Assembly (NCBI GenBank): GCA_003049485.1
Contig: PYST01000411.1
Location: 1-30,990, forward strand
Length of the DNA: 30,990 nt
DNA from: Ophioceras dolichostomum
Lineage: Eukaryota; Ascomycota; Sordariomycetes; Magnaporthales; Ophioceraceae
Direction: 5' to 3'
The stretch's first letter is position 1. Every line of letters begins with the position of its first letter. Shown here piece by piece: positions 19,691 to 30,794 of this stretch. A model generated the notes under the pieces. The model was given only the letters and a program-made list of their open reading frames with translations, did no database searches and had not been told where the DNA came from. The position numbers and the translations under genes were made by a program.

Positions 19691-20822
19691 ATGGCAAGCA
19701 CCCCTAGCAACATGGACGCAGGATCCCGAGTCGCCAGCACCACCGAGCTCCTCATCCTCATCCTAACCCACCTCGACCCCGTCACGCTCCTCACCTCCGC
19801 CCAGCGCGTCAACCGTGCTTTCCACGCCTGCGTCTCATCCACGCTCTCCATCCAGCGCCAGCTCTTCTTCCTCCCCAACCAGACACCCGACGCAGTGGCA
19901 TCGTCGCTCCAGTGGCTGCACAACCCTTTTCCCAAAGCTGCAGCCTCGGGCGCTGGAACAACCTCGGAATCTTCCCCCCAGGCCACCACCCCCGGCCGCC
20001 GCCGGGTGCGCCGGGTTCAGCTCAACCCGCTCCTCGCGCGCATCTTCCCCATCTTCTTCCCCCACCCCTCCAGGGACTTCACCTCGGCGGCCCGCACGGA
20101 GTTCCAGGACCTGGATCGCGTCTGGTGGCCCTGCTCCTTCCGGGAGGACTGCGATGGCGAGTCCCACGCCGCCGAGGTCCCCCACCACCACTACCGCAAC
20201 CGCAGAGACCCGGTCCTGCGCGACGGCGCCAGCTGGCGGAGGATGCTGCTCAGCGACCCGGCGCCCACGCGCGCGACCCTCGTGTGGTCGACCAGCTACA
20301 TGCACGGCGGGAAGACCCGGCGCGTCGATCTGATGGATGCTACGGCAGCTGCAGCTGCTAAGAGGGGGGGCGACAAAGGAAAAGGAAAGGAATGCGACAC
20401 GCCGCGGCAGCAGCAGGAGGTGGTAAGGATGGGGCCGTTGTACGACCTCGTCCAGGAGTTGGCGGTGGAGAGGGGTCGGTTCAACTCGGGCAGCTTCGAG
20501 ACGAACTGGACCAGGGCGACCGCGTACACGGAGGACGAATACCAGCAGGGGCTGAGGGATTGGACCGGGGGAGGCTTAAAGAATGGTCCGAACCGCATCG
20601 AGGGGTACGCCGTCACGCTCGAGGCGGACCCTCCTGAGGGAAAGTGCGAGGAACCTGGCGACGAAGACGAGTTCGAGCTGGTGGTGGCGGTGAAACATTC
20701 GTTCAGCTGCATCGCGAGCATCGGGGCCATGCTTCCCGGGTTCAGGAGCCAGGCGAGGGACGTGGTGGAGTTCGAGGAGCTGGAACAGGCGGAGGCCGAC
20801 GCTGATGCGGCGGTTGGGAGGG

Positions 20823-20854
<32 letters not shown>

Positions 20855-20944
20855 ATGAGGGCTGATGGTTCGGAGTCGGGACCCGTGTTGATTTACGGGG
20901 GCGGCTACATAGGTGTCGCGGATGTGGGCGAGGAGCTGTCATGA
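19691..20944 (+). CDS. F-box-like domain protein, 417 aa
   Basis: Single exon from ATG 19691 in a strong context (gccATGG) to TGA 20942-20944. Residues about 17-56 (TELLILILTHLDPVTLLTSA, then QRVNRAFHACVSSTLSIQRQ) form the three-helix F-box-like motif, followed by LFFLPN. The rest fits a common, uncharacterised ascomycete F-box family: NPLLARIFPIFF, ASWRRMLLSDPAP, then a beta-rich C-terminal half. F-box proteins link Skp1-Cullin ubiquitin ligases to substrates; the substrate is unknown. Low-complexity patches are a run of alanines (ATAAAAAKRG), an acidic stretch, and Ala-Arg repeats encoded by ggcggcgag triplets near 20815-20850. It ends with GGGYIGVADVGEELS. There is no signal peptide. Confidence 0.75.
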
Positions 20945-21474
20945 TACTGACAGAGCAATCCGTGTAGTGTTCAGGGACGGGCCGGGCAAACGGACTATCT
21001 TGAATTGCTATCGCCTATTTAGGTACCCATCTATTGCCTCAATTATTCATGTCTCCTGCTGGCGTATGCGTGGTATTTATGCTGTGTATGGTCCTGTTAA
21101 TGCACCAGCTGAGGATTGTGGATGTATGTGTATCGTGCTCGCTGATCGTCGTGACAAATATGAAAAGATGGAAGGACGAAACCGAGGATACCGTAAAAAT
21201 GGATGTGAAACAAGCAAAAAATGGTGAACAAGGGGAAGAAGGCATACAAAAGACCAAAAAAGTACAGAGTATCCCAAGACGCAGACACAATAATAAAACA
21301 ACCCGCGACGCTACGCTGATGATACACACGCCCCCTAATGCACCCGCTATACAACCTGAGTAGAGACGCCCCGATGAACCAACCCGCTTGCAAACGCTAA
21401 CGACGTAACCACGGAACGCTTCGAACGAAAGACAAGATGACAACAGCAAAGCATCGCTCCATGGCCCCGACCTG
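20945..21474. other. Convergent intergenic region, F-box and CorA-like genes
   Basis: AT-richer than the flanking genes. Several short frames occur on both strands, none conserved in appearance. Presumed 3' UTRs of both genes; no repeat or RNA gene is seen. Confidence 0.55.
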
Positions 21475-23481
21475 CTAAGCCTCCGCAGTCTTCTCCCGAA
21501 AAGGACTATTCCTCCTCGACAATATCTTCCAACTCTTAATCCTCAACCCCCCACTCCGCGTCGAGCCCCCTTTAGCCTCCCTCTCCCTCTGCCTCTCCAG
21601 CTTGCTCACAGGCGGGTTGATCCACTTCGTGTACACGAACCACATGCACAGCACCAGCACCGTCAGCGGCACCGTGATGGCCCAGTAGAACCACGAGAGG
21701 ATCGCAAAATCCGAAAAGTACGGCATCCCGAAGAAAGACGCGGTGAAGGTGCCGGGGAGGAAAAACATGGTCACCACCGCGATGGCGGTCATGGACGTCG
21801 AGTCTCGCTTGGACTCCTGCGCGATTTTTTTGGAGTCTTTGGCCAGCGCGATGTTGACGTTTGCGTCGTGCTGCGAGACTAAATTCAGCACGCCCTGCAG
21901 GAGGAACTGCGCCGTCTGCAGCCACGCCTGCGTGTCGTGGTACGCGCCGTCCAGGTCGCCGCCCAGCTTCTCGGACTGGTGCACCAGGTACCTGCTGAGC
22001 CTCCTGCTGGTGCCGTCCAGTTTCGTGGTGGTCGTCATCTGGTATCTCGTCGTCGTCTTCGTCGTCAGGTTCGAACTGCCGGTTCCTCCACTACCGCGCT
22101 CCGTCTCGAACGACTGCGTCTCGAACCGGTGCGTCTCGAACCGCTGTGACTCGGACGCCACGAACTTGGCGAACCGGCCCAGCTGCGTGGCGGCGTTCAC
22201 CCAGCCCGTCAGGTTCGAGGACGCGCCCAGGATCTCCTTGGTGATGAGCCCCAGGTCGCTGCCGATCGTCTCGACCTCGTCGCCGTCCGTCTCGCGCAGC
22301 CGCCGGTAGTTGTGGAAGCCCGTCATCTTCTGCGCTTCGAACAGCCTGTTGCCCTTCTCGCGGACGTTGACCATCGTGTCGGCCGTCAGGATCTGCAGCG
22401 ACAAGAGACCGAGCAGCATCGGGTTCGCGAGGGACGGGCCGGGAAAATTGATGACGGCGTTCTCGAGGTCGACGAAATTATCGTCGTAGCCGTCGAACCA
22501 GGTGCGGACTATGCCGATGGAAGTGCGGGTCGTGGGCAGGTACGCCCAGAGCATGTCCCAGTCGAACGGGTGGCTGATGCAGTAGCGCCACTCCCAGATG
22601 CGGGAGGTCATGGTCTCGTCGTCGTCGGTGATGTCCAGGGGCGTGGGGAAGAGGCAGAAGGCTGACATGTAGTGGGCCGGGTTCCAGTCGTAGATGCGCA
22701 AGCGGTCCTCGATCCTGGCCATGGGGAACTCCTCGTTCAGGATCTTGGCGCAGCGCTTCTCGTCGAGGAACAGCAGGGCGACGCGGCTCTTGCCGTCCGC
22801 GATCTTGCCAGGGATGGGCGACGGGGGAGGCGGCGTGTGGCGGGCCTCGTCCATGATGCCGTCGAACCAGGCGAGCACCTCCTTGAACGAGGTCGGCGTC
22901 TGCACGTCAGTCGTCCTCCTGTTCTCCAGGTCGTGCGGGTCGCGCCGGTGGTCGAAGATGCGCGCCGCGCTGCCGTCCGCGGCGTAGTTCGACGAGCCCG
23001 TGGTGCCCCCGGAGCTCTTCCGACCGTACTGCCGGCCGTAGGCGTGCGTGCGGGTCCGGCAGTCGACCGCCATCTTGGGAGGCTTTTTTATGGGGCCCAG
23101 GAGCTCGGAGAGGGAGATGGGACTCGCTGGCTTCCCGATGATTTGATCGAAGAGGCTCGGAGGGTTGGGGGAAGGGGTAGGAGTACGGGAGCGACTTCGA
23201 GCAGGACGGTGGTGGTGGTGGTGGTGATGATGATGGTTGGGCGCTGGGGTTGATGGGGGCACTGGTGGGGGAGTAGTTTGTAAGGGGGCGGCTCTCGCGA
23301 GCTTCGGTGATAGGAGGCCGTCCTCTGTCTGGGGAGGGGGGAGTGATGAAGTTGACCGCAGCCGTTCTGCCCGATGGAGTTGTGGGGTCAGGAGTGCGAC
23401 TGTTGGGGATAATAAGCCCGCGGTTTGAGGTGGCGGCTCAACGCTGGGGGAAGAAGATGTGGATGAAGAAGCTGAAGCCAT
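21475..23481 (-). CDS. CorA-like Mg2+/divalent cation transporter-type membrane protein, 668 aa
   Basis: Single exon. The long, disordered, Pro/Ser-rich N-terminus (residues 1-140) carries a run of about ten histidines (near residues 81-91, DNA 23208-23237). A cytosolic domain of the fungal CorA-like type follows (IWEWRYCISHPFDWDMLWAY; INFPGPSLANPMLL). Next is the helical stalk (AQFLLQGVLNLVSQHDANVN, AKDSKKIAQESKRDSTSMTA). Two C-terminal membrane helices follow: AIAVVTMFFLPGTFTASFFG, and about residues 592-618 (ILSWFYWAITVPLTVLVLCM). The loop signature is FFGMPYF: GMP at residues 585-587 instead of the GMN of true Mg2+ channels. Three tandem RFET/SFET motifs lie near residues 446-459. It is probably a plasma membrane or organelle protein; ion specificity cannot be predicted with the altered signature. 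Frame intact. Confidence 0.82.
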   Translation of the reverse strand: MASASSSTSSSPSVEPPPQTAGLLSPTVALLTPQLHRAERLRSTSSLPPPQTEDGLLSPKLARAAPLQTTPPPVPPSTPAPNHHHHHHHHHRPARSRSRTPTPSPNPPSLFDQIIGKPASPISLSELLGPIKKPPKMAVDCRTRTHAYGRQYGRKSSGGTTGSSNYAADGSAARIFDHRRDPHDLENRRTTDVQTPTSFKEVLAWFDGIMDEARHTPPPPSPIPGKIADGKSRVALLFLDEKRCAKILNEEFPMARIEDRLRIYDWNPAHYMSAFCLFPTPLDITDDDETMTSRIWEWRYCISHPFDWDMLWAYLPTTRTSIGIVRTWFDGYDDNFVDLENAVINFPGPSLANPMLLGLLSLQILTADTMVNVREKGNRLFEAQKMTGFHNYRRLRETDGDEVETIGSDLGLITKEILGASSNLTGWVNAATQLGRFAKFVASESQRFETHRFETQSFETERGSGGTGSSNLTTKTTTRYQMTTTTKLDGTSRRLSRYLVHQSEKLGGDLDGAYHDTQAWLQTAQFLLQGVLNLVSQHDANVNIALAKDSKKIAQESKRDSTSMTAIAVVTMFFLPGTFTASFFGMPYFSDFAILSWFYWAITVPLTVLVLCMWFVYTKWINPPVSKLERQREREAKGGSTRSGGLRIKSWKILSRRNSPFREKTAEA

Positions 23482-26454
23482 GGTGGTGACTGTTTCGGGG
23501 ATCTATTGTCTTATTAATCACACACTCCCTCCCTCCAGCTGAGGGCAGGCTGGCTTGGCCAGGCTGGGAATGCCAACCAGCGAGCCGACGCGCGCTAGCG
23601 TTAGGTAGCAGACGCACTGCTGGGCAGCGGCCTCTAGCACGGAACGTTTTGGATGGGAAGCACGGCGATTCCCTTCACTAGAACCATTGACACCGACGGA
23701 GGCATGGAAAGGGCGGCGATAGTCTCCACCACACTCTCCAATGCGATGTGTTGGAAAGTGCGGAGCGTTATCCCAAGTGAGGATAGTCCCTTATGTCTTT
23801 TTTCGCTTCTGCTACCCTTTGATCAGCCCTGTCTAGTCAAGGTGCAAGTGTCTAATGCATGCCGTATTTGGAGGCAAAACATTGCCATCATCCTTCCAAC
23901 TTTTAGGCGACGGCGCTAGATAGTGTGAGACGCATTGGGGTCGTCTGGCGTGTCTAGGCAGGCATTCTCACATCTTTCTGAACAAGAGATCAACACAGGC
24001 TTCTGCATGACCGACTGGCAAGACGTTTGCGCAGGGCTTTTTTGGCCTCTCCCCTATCTCCCCCTTTCTGCTCCGGATTTGACTTGTTTCCGAATGCACT
24101 CGGGACCGACGAAGAGAGGGAGAAAAAGTGGATTGAGGTTGTTTCCGTTAGCGCCCCGCCCCTGATGGTAGATGGCAAAACACGCTCGCACGCAGCGGCA
24201 GCAGTAATCAAACGCTTCGAGAAAAAAAAGACGAAGGAATTGACAAGAATGCTTAAACCATCGATGACGAAGAAATAAAGGAAGGACAAGGGCGAGGGCA
24301 AGAGAAACAGGGAGCAAGTGAGTCGAACGACATCAGCAGGAGATTTGAGCAAAAAGGAAAAAAAGAAGATTGTCGGTGATAACGGCGAGTCCCGCGCCGC
24401 TTCATCAGCCAGGCCGTCCTTGACGGGCCAGGCCGGCGGGCGAGAGGCCCCAACATAACTGAATTGTTTGAGGAGGCCGTGAATATTACCACCAACTTGG
24501 AATCCTCTCGGCTGAAGCGGAACGGGCAGATGATTTCACAGGGAGAATGTGAGAAGATAAGAGACTGAAGCTGCGTTCGCTGGCCGGCCAGCTCATCACA
24601 ACATTCGACCGAATGGGCAAGTCGCTGCCATCTGCCATTCGAATATCCCGCTTCGTCTTCTTTGTTCCCACCAGTAAAAGGGCCTACTTGGCCTGGCTTG
24701 CTAGCTAGGAGGAAGGGTGTTATTACACTTTGTGCCGATCATCCGCCCCAACCTCGTCCTTCCTGCCAGCTCGAACAGCGCGAGGGCTGTCTTGGCTTCC
24801 TGGCCAGCTGTACGGAAGTACGAGGGGAAGGAGGTGGGAGAAGGAAGAGGGAGCCGCGAGTGCGCTTGTCCCCTTGGAGAAAGACTGAAAAGAGAAGCAG
24901 GCGGACGGAATCGCTGGGGAGAAGGATTTTCCTTCAGCGTCGAGCATGCAGAGCAAGCGACGAGTGGTTGGCTCGAGGTTGGTTGTCGGCAACGGTTGGT
25001 GGTTGGCCGGCTGCAGGCAGGCTGGCAGCAGAGGGGACGGGTGGCATTCTGAGCCGCATTAGCGGGTCATTAGCGTGGGGCAGCGAGGGAGTGGCGGGCG
25101 GGGTGCACCCTAGTACCCCAGTACCCCTCCCCTCGATGGCTCTACCATCAAATCCCTTCTATTGCATGTGCTCACAGCTTCCGCCGACGGGTCTAGATGC
25201 TTAACGCCAGACTTGAGGGATCTAACGGCCTATCCATCCGTTATGTGTTTTTCTTCTCGTCATTTCCGACCAGTCCGATCCACGACCGATCCCTCTACCA
25301 CTCCCGCCGCCCGCGCAACCCCTCCTTCCCTCGCATCGCATAACATCGCATCGCAACGCATGCGGAGACCGCGAGGTGATGTAGAAAAAGCAGGGTACCG
25401 ATACGATCAAGCTGCACGAGATCAATCGACATTTCTGGAGAACTTCGACGGGCTTGGGGCTGAGCAGCACTTGGTAGGTTGCAGCGTGGCTGTATCTTGC
25501 AGCCTTTGGGGTAGGAGGGAGGACCAAGCGAGGAGATATCTCGGAGACTGGTACAGAAGAAATCCGGGGAAGGCAAGGAAGGTCATTGATCAGATTAACT
25601 TGATTGACGCCATCCGCGACACGGTGCCAGTCCGCCTGGCGCCGCTAAGAGCAGTATGAGTGTGGCAGTGGAAGCTGCCTGGAAAGAATGGCGACCGTCT
25701 CAACACCAGAAACCCAAACGAATCCTGCCCGGACCCCGCTCCCGTTGCCATCTCCAGTCCGCTGCCCCCACTCCACGGGAAGCGTTGAAGGAGCGGGACT
25801 GGCCAGTGGCCACAAGAGATGCAGCAGCAGCAAATACAATGGCAAAGTGCATGCTTGCAATTATGTGCTGCTTATGCTGCTGCTGCTGCTCAATTCGCCG
25901 TTGGAAAAGTTGGAGCCGTTATGTAAACTACGCTTGGCCGACAAACGGGGTCCCCGACGGAGCCTTGATAATTCATGTTGGTCATGGTTGTGAGGCACAA
26001 TTGTGTTGTTGCCTCTAAGAGAAATCCGCTCATCCTGTCTCGGAAAAAAATGTCTTGTCGCGATAGGACATTAAAAAGAGAGGGGACCGCCATCCTTTCC
26101 CCCCTCATACATTGCTAGATGGTACTGATCGTCATCGGGAGCTGGGATTTAGGAAATCGGGGGACCTGGAATCTTTTCATCAGACAGCTCCTTTAGCATC
26201 ATCATCACCACTCACAGCAGTACCACCGAGCAACCCCGCCTACCTGCTGTGCCGCTCATTGCCCTTTCAGGAGTGTTCCACAGCCGATCCCAGGGCCTCT
26301 AGGCCGTCCTATCCCTACCGTGCCTCGGTGAACAGAAGACACAGGCGAGAGAAAAAGGAGCTAGAAAGAGAAGAAGGAAGATAATTACACAGAAAGAGAG
26401 TGGGTAATAAAGGGGAGAGAAAGGGAAGGGAACGGAAGAAGGAAAAGAGAAACA
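23482..26454. other. Long divergent intergenic region (about 3 kb), no gene supported
   Basis: Between the divergent CorA-like and permease genes. The longest frame (25162-25659, +) matches nothing I know and has low-complexity composition (tcgcatcgcataacatcgca near 25336-25365). A (TGC)n run occurs at 25875-25890. From about 26335 to the permease ATG the plus strand is strongly purine-rich, probably the 5' leader of the permease mRNA. A lncRNA, a missed multi-exon gene or a large regulatory region cannot be excluded. Confidence 0.45.
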
Positions 26455-28254
26455 ATGAGTTTATCACCAGAAAGCAACTCGACAAGCTCCTACGGGGGCT
26501 CGACCCCGGCCGAGAAGGAAAAGGCGGCGCAAGCCGACGCCATCGCGGCGGCGGCGGCAGTGGCGGCCGCGACCCGCGACCCCGTGCCACTAGTGACCGC
26601 CGCGACGATGGACGAGGCCGACAAGGCGCTCGCGGCGCTGGGCTACACGCCCGTCTTCAAGCGCGAGTTCTCGCTCTGGTCGTGCTTCAGCTTCGCGCTC
26701 AGCATCTCCGGCCTCTTCGCCACCGTCATGACGACCTTCTCGTACCCGCTCATCGCGGGCGGTGCCGCCTCCGTGGTGTGGATGTGGCTCCTCGCGGGAG
26801 GCGGCGCCATGTTCCTCGCCTTGTCTATCGCCGAGATCTCCTCGGCCTACCCGACCTCCGGCGCCATGTACTTCACCCTAAAATACCTCGCCCCTCCCTC
26901 GAAGGTCGCGGTCATCTCGTGGGTGACCGGCTGGGTCAACCTCATCGGCACCATCACAGGCACGGCGTCGAGCGAGTACGGCGCCGCGCAGATGCTGCTC
27001 TCGGCCGTCTCCATCGGCTCCGACTTCCGGTACCACCCCACGCAGGGACACGTCATCGGCGTCATGGCCGCGCTGACGCTGCTCCACGCGGCCGTCAACT
27101 CCATGTCGACGTCCTGGCTCAACAAGCTGTCGGGCACGTACGCGTTCCTGCACATCGCCCTGCTGGTCGCCACCTGCGTCGCGCTGCTCGTCATGCAGAA
27201 GGACAAGCACTCGGCCGAGTACGTGTTCACAGATCTGCGGCCCCAGTCCGGCTGGGAGCCCGCGGGTTTCTCGTTGTTCTTCGGCACGCTGTCCGCCGCG
27301 TGGATCATGACCAACTGCGACGGCGTAGCCCACATCGCCGAGGAGGCCATCAACCCTGCGAGGGTGGTCCCCATCGCCATCGTGTCCTCCCAGGCCTTCG
27401 CCTACGTGGCGGGCTTCCTCTTCAGCCTCGTTCTCGTCTTCTGCATGGGCGACCCGGCGCGCCTCATCAACTCGGTCACGGGCCAGCCGGTCACGCAGCT
27501 CTTCTACGACGTGATGGGGCCCGGCGCGGCCGTGTTCTTCGCCGTCATGGGGTTCGTCATTATGAACACGCTGTGCGTCCCCAGCATCCAGGCCGGGTCG
27601 CGCACGGTGTGGGCCTTCGCCCGCGACGAGATGCTGCCCGGCTCGAGGTACCTGTACAGGATCTGGCGGCGCACCAACACCCCGCTCGTGTCGGTCTGGA
27701 CGTACGCGGTGCTGTGCGTGCTGATCAACCTGATTGGGCTGGGCAGCCACATCATCATCGCGGCCGTGTTCAACATCTGCGCCATCGCGCTCAACATCTC
27801 GTACTGCGTGCCCATCGTGTGCAAGTTGCTGTACCCGGACCGCTTCCAGCGTGGGCCGTGGCACCTTGGGAGGTGGAGCACGGCCATCAACGCCATATCC
27901 TGCGTGTGGACCGCCTTCCTGAGCGTAATCTTTGTGCTGCCTACTATGAGGCCGGTCACGGCTGAGAATGTGAGTCATTCATTCATCCCCCCTTGTCCCC
28001 TTTCTTCTCGAACCATCTGGACTGCTTGCTGACCGACTCGCCTTCGCGTTTGTCTTTAGATGAACTACGCCGCAGCGATCCTCGCGGCCGTCCTCCTCTT
28101 CGCCGTGGTGTACTGGTACCTCGGCGGCCGGAAGTACTATGAAGGTCCCCGCACGAGGGCAAGGTTCACCGTCGACGGCGTTGTGGTCAGCGAGGAGCTG
28201 GAACAGCCTCCTGCTCCTCGACCCAAGGCCGACGCGGAGCTGCCAGCGCCATAG
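26455..28254 (+). CDS. Amino acid/GABA/choline-type permease, APC superfamily, 569 aa
   Basis: Two exons: 26455-27969 and 28060-28254 (intron gtgagt...tttag, 90 nt). The hydrophilic, alanine-rich N-terminus is followed by about twelve hydrophobic segments. The first begins after LGYTPVFKREFSLWSCFSFA, the family's typical entry to TM1 (SISGLFATVMTTFSYPLIAG). Other family marks are EISSAYPTSGAMYF, GWVNLIG, AEEAINPARVVPIAI, and the TM8-10 part with LCVPSIQAGSRTVWAFARD. The second exon encodes the last membrane helix (AAAILAAVLLFAVVYWYLGG) and a short cytosolic tail. It would import amino acids, GABA, polyamines or choline by proton symport; the exact substrate is not decidable from sequence alone. 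No frame damage. A purine-rich leader precedes the ATG (aaacaATGAG). Confidence 0.87.
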
Positions 28255-28868
28255 GGAAAAAAGAAAAATCTGCGCACGGGCTGCCTCCGACGGCAATTCC
28301 CACAACAGAACCCTGGCCGGACGAGGCAAGAGGCGTAATTCGATATTTGCTTTTGATAATGTTTTATTTTTCTTGTCCTATTCCCTCCGTGGGGTTTAGG
28401 GATGATGAACGAGACAAAAATGATATGGGCGACAAAGAAAAGAGAAGAAAAGAGAAGAAAAAAGGGGTGGCAGATGAATGGCGGGATTTACTCGAGCATG
28501 TAAACTGGTGCATTTTCTTATCTGCATTTTCTGGATAGATGTAGAGATTTTCTACGAGGACGACGATGTACATGTACATGTATAGGGGCGGGGGTGGGAT
28601 GGGGTTTGTTCGATGATCATCACCAATGGAGGCGTTCGGGTCGGGGTTTGGGTTGTTTTTTTCCCTCCTGTGTACTAGGGCTTCTTCATCCTCATGAGAC
28701 CATGATGCTAAAAAGACCACCACCAAGAACAACAACTGTTGGCAACTACGCATTGCCGCTGTGCATTCTCCTCCCCCGGTGCCATAACTGCATCCTCTTC
28801 CATTCCCGGTCCTCCCCGTCGTCAACGAGGCCACTTCAATCCTCATCACTCCTCGTCAAGGGCAACAG
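28255..28868. other. Convergent intergenic region, permease and chitinase genes
   Basis: Purine-rich runs (about 28430-28465) and a self-complementary tacatgtacatgta at 28567-28580 were seen. No gene is supported; presumed 3' UTRs. Confidence 0.5.
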
Positions 28869-30146
28869 TTATTCACCCTCCCACCCACTTCGCAGCTCCT
28901 CCCACCCGGCCCTAACGAGACTTCGGGACCCGTTCACGTCTCCGACCCCAGTCCAGTAGAACAAGCCCGCCAGCCCTTCCTCCTTCACGTACTGGGCCTT
29001 GAGTCGCATAGACGCTGGCACGTCGAACGTGAAAAACCCCTTCTCCGGATCGACGAACCACGCGCCCGCCACATCATAATCGACGCTAGCCGCGTCACAG
29101 CTCGCGGATGGTATATCGCGGTAGTCGACCTCCCCACACGCCTCCGCAAAGAACGTCTGGCCCGGCGCATGCGCTCCGGGGAAGTAGCGCGCGTACGCCG
29201 GGATGCCGAGCACGAGCTTCTCGGCGGGAACACCCTGCGACTTCAAGTACGCGATCCCTGCTACGGTGCACGAGTGGCGCGGCGGAGAACCGTCCGGCGA
29301 CATAGGCGAGCGCAGCTGCGCGTGGTGCCCAACCTCCGTGCTCCAGGGGCCTGCGAAGTCATACGCCATGACATGGATGCGATCCAGCAGGCCGCCACCA
29401 TCGATATCCACCGCGCACGAGAGCGGGATGTGCTTCAGCGCCCACTCACCGCAGGGCAGAGCTGTCGTGATGCTGTAGCGGGGCGCCGGGAATGCCGCGC
29501 GGCAGGACTGGAGAAGGCTGATGTAGTCCTCGCCCCTCTCGGGCGAGTCCGGGTGCTCCCAGTCGATGTCGATGCCGTCGAGGCCGTAGCGGTCGACGAG
29601 CTCGCGCGCCGCGCAGGCGAACTGCTGGCGCGCTGAGGGGGACGCGGCGAGGGCGGGGAACTCGGCGCTGCCGGCGCCGCCGCCGAAGGAGATGAGGGCT
29701 TGGATGTGCGGGTGGTTTTGCTTGAGTTGCGCGAGGGCGGCGAGGCAGCCTTTTACGCCGTCGACGTCGATGTTGAGGTCGGCCCATTCGTCGAAGTACT
29801 GCGTAGGTGTAGGTAGGTGGGTGGGGGAGAGTGCGTCAGCTTTTGTGATACGTGTGGTGGCTGGTGGTGGGGTGGCTCGGGCTCGAGTTGGTGAGAATCA
29901 GTCGTCCTGTCCTACCTTGAGGCAGCCATCCTCATTGACACTGCGGGGAAAAGAGATGTCAGTAACGTTCTCGTTAAACTGGGGAGATTAGTTGAGGCTA
30001 AGATAGAGGAGGAGAGCATTGGCTTACCCGATGAAGGCGTACAGGACGTGGGTAATGCGCTGGACCTGGAGGGATGAAGGAGGAAGCCCGTCGTAGACCT
30101 TCCAGCTTGGGTAGTACACCGCATTGACATATGATTGTGGCTCCAT
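28869..30146 (-). CDS. Chitinase, GH18, about 357 aa, no signal peptide
   Basis: Minus-strand exons 30146-30028 (start MEPQSYVNAVYYPSWKVYDG), 29940-29916 (VNEDGCLK) and 29798-28869. Introns are gtaagc...gcag and gtagga...gcag. The TIM-barrel marks of GH18 are in order: YYPSW, HVLYAFIG, ISFGGG (SxGG), DGIDIDWEHP with the catalytic Glu at 29558-29556 (DxxDxDxE complete), MAYDF, GIPAYAR, and the final Trp in LFYWTG. It hydrolyses beta-1,4-GlcNAc links in chitin by substrate-assisted retention. No signal peptide or chitin-binding module is seen, so it is probably intracellular, for wall turnover or autolysis, unless an upstream exon was missed. It is convergent with the permease gene. The second exon is only 25 nt. 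Confidence 0.88.
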
Positions 30147-30794
30147 CTTTGCAGTAGTTGTCTTTGAGGTTCGGAATGCTATATATGCTTGTTGATTATT
30201 AGTATTAGGGCTGCTGTGAGGATGTTGAGATGCATGCTTTGGGATGATGGATGTGGAGGATCACGGCGTCGCCTTCGAGCTCGTTTCCCTCGCCTGCACT
30301 ACCCACGAGAGCTCAGGGACCTACACTCCTTCAGCCTTTCACGCCAGCTGCCCAATCTACCGCAAAAATCTGTCGACGACGTCATTATCATATGAGGCGC
30401 TCTGCCGGAGGGCAGTTTCGATCCTGGGAGATGGTCCAGACCGCGCCACGAGTCGTCGGTCCCGAGGGAAAGGAAGGAGGTTCAATGTGGGACTCGACGG
30501 GTTCAAAGTAACACCAAGCCATCTTGCGGGTTCCTGCCTTAGGAGCATAACTCTATGCAACTAAGGATGCGAGCACTGGCCCGTTCCGTCGCAGCAGGAT
30601 TTTGGGTTTGGGGTCTCCTGTTTTCTCATGGTACCGGCTCATCATCAGGGGCTAACCGATCGACCCCTGACTTTCCTCCAACTGCCACCATATTTCCATG
30701 CGTTGACCCTTGGAGATTTTTCCTTGACAGAATAATATTATTGGCTTGATGAGGTAAGTCATCGCGTACAACCGCAAGTAAAGAACAGCGACGC
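30147..30794. other. Upstream region of the chitinase gene, no gene supported
   Basis: It holds the presumed promoter of the minus-strand chitinase gene (tatatatgc near 30179). Short frames on the plus strand show no recognisable domain. Confidence 0.45.

Noticed and set aside
25162..25659. 165-aa open frame in the long intergenic region
   Set aside because: Biased composition, overlaps simple repeats, no known motif and no splice context; likely chance.
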